Source of the DNA: a bacterium
Lineage (GTDB): Bacteria; Desulfobacterota; Deferrisomatia; Deferrisomatales; BM512
Reading direction: 5' to 3'
NCBI GenBank assembly: GCA_009724975.1
Contig: SRXB01000083.1
Coordinates: 1 to 8,152, forward strand
Length of the DNA: 8,152 bases
Position numbers and translations under genes: made by a program. Shown here piece by piece: positions 1 through 6,662 of the stretch. Numbering within the stretch: position 1 is the stretch's first letter; each line of letters starts with the position of its first letter. The notes under the pieces are model-generated. The model saw only the letters and a program-made list of their open reading frames with translations. It ran no database searches and was not told the origin of the DNA.

Positions 1-560
1 CCCGGGCGGGTCGATTCGCCGCCTATGTCGAGGATGTCGGCCCCCTCCTCCACCATACGGCGGGCGCGTTCAAGGGCGCTTTCGAGGGCAAAATGGTCGG
101 AGCCGTCGGAGAAGGAGTCCGGCGTGACGTTGATTATCCCCATGACGGCGGGGCGGGCAAAGAGATCCAGCTCGCCGCCCTTCCACTTGATGGAAAGGCG
201 CTCGGCGGGCTTTAACAGGGCGTCTATCTCGTCGGCCAGCACCTTAAGGCCAAAGGGCTGGGGCTTTAGTTTCTTTATGAGGTGGCGGACCTGCTTTCTC
301 GTTCCCATTATTATGGCGGTCGAGAACTCCACCGAGCAGTTCACGACGCCTCTGGCGACAGCCGCGTCGCCCCCAAGCGAAAGCATCTCCTGCTTGAGGA
401 TGTTGGCGGCGGGGGCTTTCAGGTTTTCGACCTTTATCGCCATGAAGCGGCTCTTTTCGAGCATGCGGGCGACCCCCGCCTCGTCGGCGCGGGTAAGGTT
501 AAGCTCCCTGAAGGACTCTTCCCTGCTATCTATTTTCAGCAGTCTGGTGCGAAAGCGCAA
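1..560 (-). CDS. folP: Dihydropteroate synthase, N-terminal part (cut by the window edge)
   Basis: The enzyme condenses 6-hydroxymethyl-dihydropterin pyrophosphate with p-aminobenzoate to give dihydropteroate in cytosolic folate synthesis. The 186 visible residues include the family signatures MGIINVTPDSFSDG (about 140-153) and DIGGESTRP (178-186), the start of the TIM barrel. Before the barrel lies an extension of about 138 residues with a conserved-looking core, PAANILKQEMLSLGGDAAVA (50-69), then GTRKQ and PQPFGL. I recall this extension from FolP of Geobacter-like bacteria; E. coli FolP lacks it. No ATG is suitably placed, and the reading frame is intact through the extension, so I chose TTG at 560. 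It is preceded by AGGGGGG (573-567) with a 6-nt spacer, inside the last codons of ftsH. The gap to the ftsH stop is 2 nt, which suggests cotranscription and translational coupling. The C-terminal part lies beyond the left edge. Confidence 0.93.
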   Translation of the reverse strand, partial: MRFRTRLLKIDSREESFRELNLTRADEAGVARMLEKSRFMAIKVENLKAPAANILKQEMLSLGGDAAVARGVVNCSVEFSTAIIMGTRKQVRHLIKKLKPQPFGLKVLADEIDALLKPAERLSIKWKGGELDLFARPAVMGIINVTPDSFSDGSDHFALESALERARRMVEEGADILDIGGESTRP

Positions 561-562
561 AA

Positions 563-2518
563 TCAGCCCCCCTGGCGGTTTGTGAAGGAGAATTCTTCCT
601 GTCTGGGATCCTCGCCTGAGGGAGAAGCGGCTTCGGCCAGAGCCGGAGCGTCTTCCGTGGGCTGGGCGGCCAAAGCCTCGGCGACCGGGGCCTCTTTCGC
701 GCTGGGAATCTCGCCGTTATTGATTATCGACTCGACCTCCTCGGCTCCGAGGGTCTCCCTGTCCAGAAGCGCCTTGACGAGGAGTTCGAGGTTGTCGCGG
801 TTTTCGCTTATTACCCTGCGGGCGGTCTTCAGCCCGTCGTCGATCAGGGCGCGTATCTCGCGGTCAATCTCCACGGCGGTGGCCTCGCTGAAATCCTTGT
901 GCGAAACCAGCTCCTTGCCGAGAAAAATCTGCTCCTCCTCCCTGCCGTAGGAGACGGGGCCCATCTTCTCGCTCATGCCGAACTTGCAGACCATCTTGCG
1001 CGCCATTTCGGTGGCTTTTTCTATGTCGTTGCTCGCGCCGGTGGAGACGCGCCCGAGGAAAATCTCCTCGGCGGCCCTGCCGCCAAGAGCGACGGCTATG
1101 CGGTCGACGAGGTATTCCTTGGTGTAGGTGTAGCGGTCGTCGGCGGGAAGGGATAGTGTGACGCCCAGGGCGCGCCCTCTCGGGATGATGGAGACCTTGT
1201 GGACGGGATCGGCGTGGGGGAGGATTATCCCCACCACCGCGTGGCCCGCCTCGTGGTAGGCGGTTACCCTGCGCTCCTCCTCGGAGAGGGCCATGGACTT
1301 GCGCTCGGTTCCCATGAGGACCTTGTCCTTGGCCTTCTCGAAATCGTCCATCTCCACGGAGTTCTTGTCGGCCCTTGCGGCGGCCAGCGCGGCCTCGTTG
1401 ACGAGGTTCTCAAGGTCGGCGCCGGAAAAGCCGGGCGCGCCGCGCGCTATTATCTCAAGGTCCACGTCCTTTGACATCGGCACGTTCTTTGAGTGGACGC
1501 GAAGTATTCCGGTGCGCCCCTTGATGTCGGGCGGCGGAACCACCACCTGCCTGTCGAACCTGCCCGGGCGAAGGAGGGCGGGGTCGAGGACGTCGGGGCG
1601 GTTGGTGGCGGCGATGAGGATTACCCCCTCGCTCGACTCGAAGCCGTCCATCTCGACGAGGAGCTGGTTTAGGGTCTGCTCGCGCTCGTCGTGGCCGCCG
1701 CCGAGCCCGGCGCCCCTGTGGCGGCCCACGGCGTCGATCTCGTCGATGAAGATTATGCAGGGGGCGTTTTTCTTCCCCTGTATGAAGAGGTCGCGCACCC
1801 TTGAGGCTCCCACGCCCACGAACATCTCGACGAAGTCGGAGCCGGATATGGAAAAGAAGGGGACCCCCGCCTCTCCGGCGATGGCCTTGGCCAGGAGGGT
1901 CTTGCCGGTGCCTGGAGAGCCCATGAGAAGGACGCCCTTGGGTATCCTTCCCCCCAGCTTGGTGAATTTCTTCGGGTTTTTAAGGAATTCCACTATCTCC
2001 GAGACCTCGTCCTTTGCCTCGTCTATACCCGCGACGTCGGCGAAGGTGACTTTGGTCTCGTCCTGGTTGAGGAGCCTTGCGCGGCTTTTGCCGAAGGTCA
2101 TCGCCTTGCCGCCCCCCTGCATCTGGCGCATGAAGAGGAAGAAGACGACGCCGATGAGAATCATCGGTAGCCAGTTGGCGAGAATCATGAGGAAAAAGGA
2201 GGATTCCTCCTTCGGCTCCACGGAGACGAGGACACCCTTGTCGCGCATGGTGCGGAAAATGTCGGGGTCGGCGGAGGGGACGACGGTTTTGAAGCCGCTT
2301 TTGTCGGTGTATTTGCCGACGACCTCCTGATCCTTGATCTTGACCTCGGTGACCCGCCCCTTTTGCACCGACTCCATGAAGTCGGAGTAGGGAATAACCT
2401 TTTGAGCCCCCTCAAGTTCCCCGAAAAACTGGTAGACGAGGAGCATCATCACTCCGATGAAGAGCCAGAGGGAGAGATTTTTGAAGACGGGTTTCATCTG
2501 TCGCGGGGAGGAGCTCAT
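563..2518 (-). CDS. ftsH: ATP-dependent zinc metalloprotease FtsH
   Basis: This is the membrane-anchored AAA+ protease that extracts and degrades misfolded membrane proteins and short-lived regulators. The 651 residues follow the full family layout. There are two membrane segments (about 14-32 and 108-130) around a periplasmic domain. The AAA module has Walker A GSPGTGKT (200-207; the common form is GPPGTGKT), pore motif FVG (233-235), Walker B IIFIDEID (255-262) and a second region of homology with arginine fingers R317 and R320. The protease domain has zinc motif HEAGH (422-426) and probable third ligand D498 in SNDIEKAT. The last 50 or so residues are Ala/Glu/Pro-rich and probably disordered. 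The start at 2518 has AAGAGG about 5 nt upstream. M8 (2497), where many homologues begin, has no ribosome binding site. It follows tilS by 125 bp and is followed at once by folP. Confidence 0.98.
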   Translation of the reverse strand: MSSSPRQMKPVFKNLSLWLFIGVMMLLVYQFFGELEGAQKVIPYSDFMESVQKGRVTEVKIKDQEVVGKYTDKSGFKTVVPSADPDIFRTMRDKGVLVSVEPKEESSFFLMILANWLPMILIGVVFFLFMRQMQGGGKAMTFGKSRARLLNQDETKVTFADVAGIDEAKDEVSEIVEFLKNPKKFTKLGGRIPKGVLLMGSPGTGKTLLAKAIAGEAGVPFFSISGSDFVEMFVGVGASRVRDLFIQGKKNAPCIIFIDEIDAVGRHRGAGLGGGHDEREQTLNQLLVEMDGFESSEGVILIAATNRPDVLDPALLRPGRFDRQVVVPPPDIKGRTGILRVHSKNVPMSKDVDLEIIARGAPGFSGADLENLVNEAALAAARADKNSVEMDDFEKAKDKVLMGTERKSMALSEEERRVTAYHEAGHAVVGIILPHADPVHKVSIIPRGRALGVTLSLPADDRYTYTKEYLVDRIAVALGGRAAEEIFLGRVSTGASNDIEKATEMARKMVCKFGMSEKMGPVSYGREEEQIFLGKELVSHKDFSEATAVEIDREIRALIDDGLKTARRVISENRDNLELLVKALLDRETLGAEEVESIINNGEIPSAKEAPVAEALAAQPTEDAPALAEAASPSGEDPRQEEFSFTNRQGG

Positions 2519-2557
2519 TTATACCTCTTGGTAAGGCCTGGGCACTGCGGATAGACT

Positions 2558-2567
2558 CAAGCGCTTG
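2558..2567. repeat. Perfect 10-bp palindrome in the ftsH leader
   Basis: CAAGCGCTTG is its own reverse complement. It lies just downstream of the predicted ftsH transcription start (near 2578) and about 40 bp before the ATG. With no loop it is not a terminator. Its position would suit a repressor site, but it could be chance. Confidence 0.3.
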
Positions 2568-2584
2568 TTTTTTGGCCACAACTT

Positions 2585-2613
2585 ATTATTTTTAACACAT
2601 TTCGCCGACTCAA
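2585..2613 (-). promoter_or_regulatory. Candidate sigma-70 promoter for ftsH-folP
   Basis: On the minus strand TTGAGT (2613-2608) and AATAAT (2590-2585) are separated by 17 nt. They match the sigma-70 consensus at 4 of 6 and 5 of 6 positions. Transcription would start near 2578, giving a 5' leader of about 60 nt before the ftsH ATG. The element lies in the tilS-ftsH gap, so ftsH may be transcribed both from it and by read-through from tilS. I saw no clear heat-shock (sigma-32) consensus here. Confidence 0.5.
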
Positions 2614-2643
2614 CCAAGAAGAGGAGGCGAAAAGGCGAATTTT

Positions 2644-3957
2644 TCAGGATTTCCACCAGTCGGAGCGAAGTTGGACGTAAAGGGAGGGGCTCCGGTTTAG
2701 GTCGCGGTCTAAAACCCTGAAAAACAAAGGGTCGGAGGGGCAGGCCAGCAGAATTATCTCTCCACCGGCCTCCGCCACGAAGGCTCCCTTCCTTCGCCAC
2801 CGCTCCACCCCCGCCTCCATCAGTATGTCCTTCACTTTTTTGGAGCCGAGGCGGTCGCCCGCGCGCCAGGGCCGGAATAAAAGGTCTTTTGCTGAAAAAT
2901 CGCCGCAAAGCGGGATGTTCACCATGCCCGCCACGCCGGAAGGGATACTCTTCACCGCTATTTGCCCGCCTTCGGGCAACCTCCACGGGCCTTCGAGCCG
3001 CCTTGCGTCCAAAACCCAGAGCCAGCCGTAGCTTTTGGCGAACCGGAAGGAGCCGGGGACGGGGGCCAGGGCGAAAGACTTTTTTGAATGAAGGAGGGCG
3101 TCTATCTCCTCAAGGTGGCGGCTCTCAAGAAGGGAGGTGTCGCATCCCATATCGCGGAAGGCGGCGAGGTAGATGCGGTAGCGTATCGGCAGGGCGAGGC
3201 CATGGAGTTCCTTCATCAGGAATTTCACACCCTCGGGCTCCCTCGCGGCGAGCCGCCCGTAATTCTCCAGGGCCGTTTCGGTCAAGAATTCCTCGTCGAG
3301 CCTCGCGAGGTTCGAAAAGCGCACCAGCGCCTCGTCCGCCCCCGGGCAAATCTCGGCGGCCAGGGGCAAAAGCTCGGCCCTTATGCGATTTCTGGAGTAG
3401 ACGGGGGTTTTGTTGGTCGGGTCTTCCCGAAATTCCCATCCGTTTTCCCTGGCCGCCTCCTCTATCGAGGCCCGTGGAACTCCGAGGAGGGGGCGAAAAT
3501 AAGGCGGCTCCCAGCGGGCCATGCCGCACACCCCCCTTGGGCCCGAGCCGCGAAGGAGGCGGAAAATTACCGTCTCGGCCTGATCCGAGGCGTGGTGGGC
3601 AAGCGCGATGGCGTCACACCCGGCCTCCCTCGCCGCATCTTTCAGAAAGCCGTGGCGAAGCTCCCTTGCCCTCGCCTGCTTGTTTACCCCCTTCGGGAAA
3701 TCCGGGGGTGCTAGGGTCAGGAGGTGGAAGGGGCAACCCAGCTCGCGGGCGAGCTTTTCGCAAAAGCGGGCGTCCTCGGCGCTACAGGGCCTAAGGCCGT
3801 GATCGACGTGGGCTATTTCAAGGCCAATCTCTCCCGAAAGGGCCAAGAGCCTCGTTAAGACTACGGAATCCACGCCGCCTGAGAGGGCCGCCAAAACCTT
3901 TTTGCCCCCCAGTTCGGCGTTTTTTACCGCCTTTGAAATTTCTTCTTTTAAATCCAT
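2644..3957 (-). CDS. tilS: tRNA(Ile)-lysidine synthetase TilS
   Basis: TilS ligates lysine to C34 of tRNA-Ile(CAU) using ATP. This changes the codon read from AUG to AUA and the charging from Met to Ile. The 437 residues are close to the E. coli length (about 430). The N-terminal PP-loop ATPase domain shows SGGVDS (26-31), HVDHGLR (50-56), AHHASDQAET (120-129; the fourth position is often D) and DPTN...YSRNRIR. The C-terminal domain ends with the TilS-C type segment LLFRPWRAGDRLG...KKVKDILMEAGV. The open frame extends upstream to 4206, but ATG 3957 begins the canonical protein about 25 residues before the PP-loop. A -10 element lies just upstream, and the extension would run through the divergent promoter and gene. 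The ribosome binding site is weak. tilS next to ftsH is a recurrent bacterial arrangement. Confidence 0.96.
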   Translation of the reverse strand: MDLKEEISKAVKNAELGGKKVLAALSGGVDSVVLTRLLALSGEIGLEIAHVDHGLRPCSAEDARFCEKLARELGCPFHLLTLAPPDFPKGVNKQARARELRHGFLKDAAREAGCDAIALAHHASDQAETVIFRLLRGSGPRGVCGMARWEPPYFRPLLGVPRASIEEAARENGWEFREDPTNKTPVYSRNRIRAELLPLAAEICPGADEALVRFSNLARLDEEFLTETALENYGRLAAREPEGVKFLMKELHGLALPIRYRIYLAAFRDMGCDTSLLESRHLEEIDALLHSKKSFALAPVPGSFRFAKSYGWLWVLDARRLEGPWRLPEGGQIAVKSIPSGVAGMVNIPLCGDFSAKDLLFRPWRAGDRLGSKKVKDILMEAGVERWRRKGAFVAEAGGEIILLACPSDPLFFRVLDRDLNRSPSLYVQLRSDWWKS

Positions 3958-3986
3958 TGACAATTTGCTTTTCCGCCGTCTATTAT
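3957..3986 (+). promoter_or_regulatory. Sigma-70 promoter for the PxxKW-family gene
   Basis: A perfect TTGACA -35 (3957-3962) and TATTAT -10 (3981-3986, 5 of 6 matches) are 18 nt apart. The predicted start is near 3993, which gives a leader of about 54 nt. The -35 covers the first base pair of the tilS start codon on the other strand. This is one of the best promoter matches in the window. Confidence 0.68.
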
Positions 3987-3987
3987 A
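3982..3987 (-). promoter_or_regulatory. -10 element of the tilS promoter
   Basis: A perfect TATAAT reads on the minus strand at 3987-3982. It predicts a start near 3975 and an 18-nt leader before the tilS ATG at 3957. The best -35 with a 17-nt spacer (4010-4005, CCGGTG) is poor, so the promoter may be weak or activator-dependent. The hexamer overlaps the -10 of the opposing promoter. Confidence 0.5.
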
Positions 3988-4008
3988 CGCCACCTTCAAG
4001 ACTACACC

Positions 4009-4023
4009 GGCCCAAGGGCCTTG
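4009..4023. repeat. Two overlapping palindromes in the small-gene leader
   Basis: GGCCC-AA-GGGCC (4009-4020) and CAAGG-G-CCTTG (4013-4023) share bases, so only one could fold in RNA at a time. They lie between the predicted transcription start (near 3993) and the GGAGG of the 94-residue gene. They could be an operator or a small leader hairpin. In GC-rich DNA chance is a real alternative. Confidence 0.3.
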
Positions 4024-4046
4024 CACCGAAACGGAGGCATTTAAAT

Positions 4047-4331
4047 ATGCTTTGCCAGACTGTAAAAAAAGACAAGGACTGCTTTTTCTGGAGCAAGAAC
4101 GGCTGCTCGCAGGAAGTGGGGCACTGCAACCCCATCGAGGAAAAGTGCGAAGGTTGCGCCCGCGTTGAGGAATGGCCCACCGGCAAGTACTGCAACGCCT
4201 ACGCAATCCCCTCCATCCAGTGGGCTCTGGGCGTCTGCAACATGGCCACCCACATCAAGCTCGAAGCCCAGGAAACCCAGAAGATGCTCAACCCCCTCAA
4301 GGCCTCCAAGCGCGCTTCCAAGGGCCGTTAA
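4047..4331 (+). CDS. PxxKW-family small cysteine-rich protein, function unknown
   Basis: This 94-residue protein has eight cysteines (3, 12, 20, 27, 34, 37, 49, 64). They include a C-x6-C-x2-C cluster at 27-37, followed by the conserved-looking segments WPTGKYC (43-49) and NMATH (65-69). The C-terminus is basic and contains NPLKASKRAS. This matches my memory of the PxxKW family of cysteine-rich proteins common in Deltaproteobacteria, but here the naming motif reads PSIQW (55-59), with Gln for Lys. No signal peptide or membrane segment is seen, so it is probably cytosolic. The cysteines could bind zinc or an iron-sulfur cluster; this is inference and the function is unknown. The start has GGAGG (4033-4037) with a 9-nt spacer. 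The frame is open back to 3933, but that would include the promoter. The gene stands alone, with its own promoter and terminator. Confidence 0.85.
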   Translation: MLCQTVKKDKDCFFWSKNGCSQEVGHCNPIEEKCEGCARVEEWPTGKYCNAYAIPSIQWALGVCNMATHIKLEAQETQKMLNPLKASKRASKGR

Positions 4332-4345
4332 AACCCTTAAATCAC

Positions 4346-5038
4346 TCAGGCCGTCTCAAGGGCCCGTTCCTCGCCGGAGCGGGCCTTTGTTTTTTTCGGG
4401 GCCACCTCTTCCGCGCCTACCATCCCCGCGCTAAGCACAAGCCGGAGCGCCTGCTCCACCCCCATCTCCATCGGTATCACCTCATCTTTGGGAACCATCA
4501 GGAAAAAGCCGGAGGTGGGGTTGGGGGTAGTGGGGACGAAGACGTTGACCACCGGCCTTCCTATCTTCTCCTCGGCCTCCCTCACCGGCTCGCCGGTGAC
4601 GAAAGCGATGGTGTAAGCGCCCTTGCGGGGGTACTCTATCATCACAACCCCCTTGAAGTTCTCCGTCCCCTTGCCCTGAAGCTCCTCAAGCAGCTTGAAG
4701 ACGGCGTTCATAAGCTGTTTGGAGACGCCGTAAAGCCAGCGCACCCCCGGAATCTGCCCCAGAAGCTTTTCATAAAGCCTCACCACGAGCCTTCCGAGGT
4801 AGTTTGAGCTGATAAAGCCGATTATGTAGATGATTATGAGAGAGAGAATCACCCCCAGCCCCGGGATGCGCCCTTCAACGAAGCCAAGTGGGTTGTACTC
4901 CTTGGGGATGAGCGCGATTTTGGCCAAAAGCGCGGAATCGAGCCACTCTACCAGAAAAATCGTGAGCGCCACGGGCACGAAGACCACAAGGCCCGTAAGG
5001 AAATGGCGCTTTACGCTCGACTGGAATCTTGCAAACAA
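4346..5038 (-). CDS. DUF502 family integral membrane protein
   Basis: This 230-residue protein belongs to the DUF502 (COG2928) family, whose biochemical function is not established. It has two membrane segments (about 12-33 and 59-78). The conserved family stretches IPGVRWLYGVSKQL (96-109) and VPTTPNPTSGFFLMVP (168-183) follow, with the EMGVEQALRLVLSAGMV region after them. The last 16 residues are charged (KKTKARSGEERALETA) and are encoded across the terminator of the convergent gene, so the tail may reflect that RNA constraint. I chose TTG at 5038 because GGAGG lies 7 nt upstream. A nearby ATG (5050) is in another frame and gives no family match. It is the last gene of the apparent panC operon, 36 nt after the amidohydrolase. 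I saw no obvious terminator for it on its own strand. Confidence 0.9.
   Translation of the reverse strand: MFARFQSSVKRHFLTGLVVFVPVALTIFLVEWLDSALLAKIALIPKEYNPLGFVEGRIPGLGVILSLIIIYIIGFISSNYLGRLVVRLYEKLLGQIPGVRWLYGVSKQLMNAVFKLLEELQGKGTENFKGVVMIEYPRKGAYTIAFVTGEPVREAEEKIGRPVVNVFVPTTPNPTSGFFLMVPKDEVIPMEMGVEQALRLVLSAGMVGAEEVAPKKTKARSGEERALETA
4358..4396 (+). terminator. Intrinsic terminator of the PxxKW-family gene, inside the DUF502 coding region
   Basis: AAGGGCCCG (4358-4366) pairs with CGGGCCTTT (4380-4388) as a 9-bp stem with one G-U pair and a 13-nt loop. A T-rich tract (4386-4396, TTTGTTTTTTT) follows. It lies 26 bp past the stop of the 94-residue gene. The same bases encode about residues 215-227 of the convergent DUF502 protein. 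There is no matching T-tract for the minus strand, so it should act in one direction only. Confidence 0.8.
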
Positions 5039-5074
5039 AACGCATCCTCCGGCCCCGAGGGGCCAATTGAAAAA

Positions 5075-6286
5075 TCAGGCCGAACAGGTTTCGCGCCCGG
5101 AAAGATAAACGGCGCGGGTGCCTTGGGAGGCGGCGGCCATCTCCCAGGGGTCCGTTCCTTTGGCGACAAGGCCCCGAACAATTATATCAGCCTTCATCCC
5201 CGCCTTTAAAGCTCCCCTTTCCCCCAGAAGGCCCAAAACCCCCGCGCCTCCGAGGGTGGCGGCGAAAATGGCTTCGGCTGGCGACCAGCCGTAGCGGTCA
5301 ATGGCCAGCAGGAGATCTTTCCAAAGGTCGAGGTCGCCCGCGCTCAGGAGGCTGTCGGTGCCGAGGCCGACCCTTATGCCAGCGTCGAGGATGGCTCTTC
5401 CCCTGGCCGCGCCCACTCCCAGATTCTCGTTGGATCTCGGGCATAAAACCACCGAAGTGCGGGTTTTGGCCAGAATCTCGATGTGGCGGGAAAGGAGGTT
5501 GACCGCGTGGACAGCGACCGTATTCTCTCCGAGGATATTGTTTCTGGCGAGCCAGTCGACGGGGTGCAGGCCGGTGGCAGCCGGAGGATTTACCGGAATA
5601 TTGCCGTAAAGCTCCTCGGCTATGGGGCCGCCGCCGGTTAGGGCGAACTCCACCTCGTCAAGGCTCTCGGCCAGGTGGGTGTAAAGGCGTCCGCCCTTTT
5701 GAAGCGCCTTGCCGAGGGCCTTTTCATAGCCTTCGAGGCAGACGGTGTAGGGAGCGTGGGCGAAAAGGCCGCCGTAATAGGCGCTTTTGGGCAAAGCGCC
5801 ATCCTTAGGCCTCTCAAGCGCCATTTCGACCCCCTCCGGCGAGGGCGCTATGAGCTCGCGAAAGTGCGCGACGAGGGGGCCTTCCTCGGGGTAATGTCTT
5901 TCGGCTCCCTCAACGCTGGTCACATCGGCCAAGACACCCTGGCCTAACCGCAGGCACTCAAGGGCGCCGTTTTTTATCCCCCTGAGAAAATCTTCGGGAG
6001 CGGCGCTCCTCTTTCGCCTTACGACCTCTAAAATCCACTCGACAAAGAGCGAATCGCAGGCGATGGGCGGCAAGGAGGAGAGTTCGAGGTGGGTGTGGCA
6101 GTTTATGAGGGCGGGGAGGATTACGGAATCTTCGTGAAATGTTGTACTTGCTTCGGGGGCTGTGCGCGTAAGTTCCCTGAGGGGGCCGACGGCCAGGATG
6201 AGGCCGTCGTCGCCGACCAGCGCCGCGCCATCCCTGATCGGAGGGGCGGCGACCGGCAGCAGAAGCGGCGCGGCGATTAACTTCAT
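5075..6286 (-). CDS. Metal-dependent amidohydrolase, substrate unknown
   Basis: This 403-residue protein has the fold pattern of the TRZ/ATZ or adenosine-type deaminase branch of the amidohydrolase superfamily. Visible metal and catalytic residues, in order, are HTH (64-66), HAPY (177-180), HLAES (204-208) with H204 and E207, H260 in VHAVNL, and D311 in GTDS. All core ligands are present, so it should be active. The N-terminal beta domain (1-60) and the C-terminal return segment (GALKAGMKADIIV, about 358-370) are also typical. The branch includes chlorohydrolases, S-adenosylhomocysteine or methylthioadenosine deaminases, and aminofutalosine deaminase of menaquinone synthesis. I cannot choose between these by eye. 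The ATG overlaps the panD stop (ATGA) and no ribosome binding site is visible, so translation is probably coupled to panD. It is predicted to be cytosolic. No pantothenate role is known to me for this family. Confidence 0.88.
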   Translation of the reverse strand: MKLIAAPLLLPVAAPPIRDGAALVGDDGLILAVGPLRELTRTAPEASTTFHEDSVILPALINCHTHLELSSLPPIACDSLFVEWILEVVRRKRSAAPEDFLRGIKNGALECLRLGQGVLADVTSVEGAERHYPEEGPLVAHFRELIAPSPEGVEMALERPKDGALPKSAYYGGLFAHAPYTVCLEGYEKALGKALQKGGRLYTHLAESLDEVEFALTGGGPIAEELYGNIPVNPPAATGLHPVDWLARNNILGENTVAVHAVNLLSRHIEILAKTRTSVVLCPRSNENLGVGAARGRAILDAGIRVGLGTDSLLSAGDLDLWKDLLLAIDRYGWSPAEAIFAATLGGAGVLGLLGERGALKAGMKADIIVRGLVAKGTDPWEMAAASQGTRAVYLSGRETCSA

Positions 6287-6645
6287 GCCACGGCCAGGCC
6301 GCTGCGGCGATTCCTTCCGTCTACGTAGACCAGGTTGGGCTTCCAGCTCTGGGCGGCTTCCTCCTCTACGGTGGCGAAGGAGGCGATGATTACTATGTCG
6401 CCGGTGGAGGCCTTGTGGGCCGCCGCGCCGTTGACGCAGACCACGCCGCTGCCAGCCTCTCCCTCGATGGCGTAGGTGGTGAAGCGCTCGCCGTTGGTCA
6501 CGTTGTAGATCTGCACCTCTTCGTAGGGCAATATGCCAGCCGCGTTCATCAGCGATACGTCTATGGTTATCGACCCTTCGTAGTGAAGGTCCGAGCCGGT
6601 GACGATGGCGCGGTGGATCTTGCCCTGGAGCATTCTTCTCAGCAT
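6283..6645 (-). CDS. panD: Aspartate 1-decarboxylase (pyruvoyl enzyme)
   Basis: PanD converts L-aspartate to beta-alanine for pantothenate synthesis. The proenzyme cleaves itself between Gly24 and Ser25, and Ser25 becomes the pyruvoyl cofactor. With the start at 6645 the protein is 120 residues. HYEGS puts the cleavage site exactly at 24/25, and K9, H11, R54, Y58 and N72 fall at the positions used in the E. coli enzyme. GGGAG lies 6 nt upstream of this ATG. An in-frame ATG at 6666 overlaps the panC stop (ATGA) and would add MKKREQN, but this breaks the family numbering and has a poorer ribosome binding site. The gap to panC is 17 nt and the downstream amidohydrolase overlaps by 4 nt, so the genes form one operon. 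The C-terminal tail (RRSGLAVA) varies in the family. Confidence 0.97.
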   Translation of the reverse strand: MLRRMLQGKIHRAIVTGSDLHYEGSITIDVSLMNAAGILPYEEVQIYNVTNGERFTTYAIEGEAGSGVVCVNGAAAHKASTGDIVIIASFATVEEEAAQSWKPNLVYVDGRNRRSGLAVA

Positions 6646-6662
6646 GTTTTGCTCCCGCTTTT

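Noticed and set aside
25..950. Overlapping plus-strand open frames of 186 and 222 residues
   Set aside because: They are antisense to folP and the end of ftsH; the minus-strand reading gives clear family signatures.
1293..2330. 345-residue open frame on the plus strand
   Set aside because: It lies wholly antisense to ftsH, whose motifs are unmistakable. It is Ser/Arg/Pro-rich with no recognisable domain, typical of a reverse-frame shadow in GC-rich DNA.
2601..2640. TTCGCC/GGCGAA inverted repeats after the tilS stop, as a possible tilS terminator
   Set aside because: The stem is only 6 bp with a loop of about 18 nt and no T-tract. It overlaps the better-supported ftsH promoter.
2889..3794. 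301-residue open frame on the plus strand
   Set aside because: It is antisense to tilS, extremely rich in Arg, Gly and Pro, and shows no family motif.
3958..4206. Upstream extension of TilS by 83 residues
   Set aside because: It would cross the divergent promoter and the small cysteine-rich gene, and it has no similarity to TilS N-termini.
4875..5066. 63-residue frame beginning at the ATG next to the DUF502 start
   Set aside because: It is out of frame with the DUF502 domain and has no family features. The GGAGG fits the TTG start at 5038.
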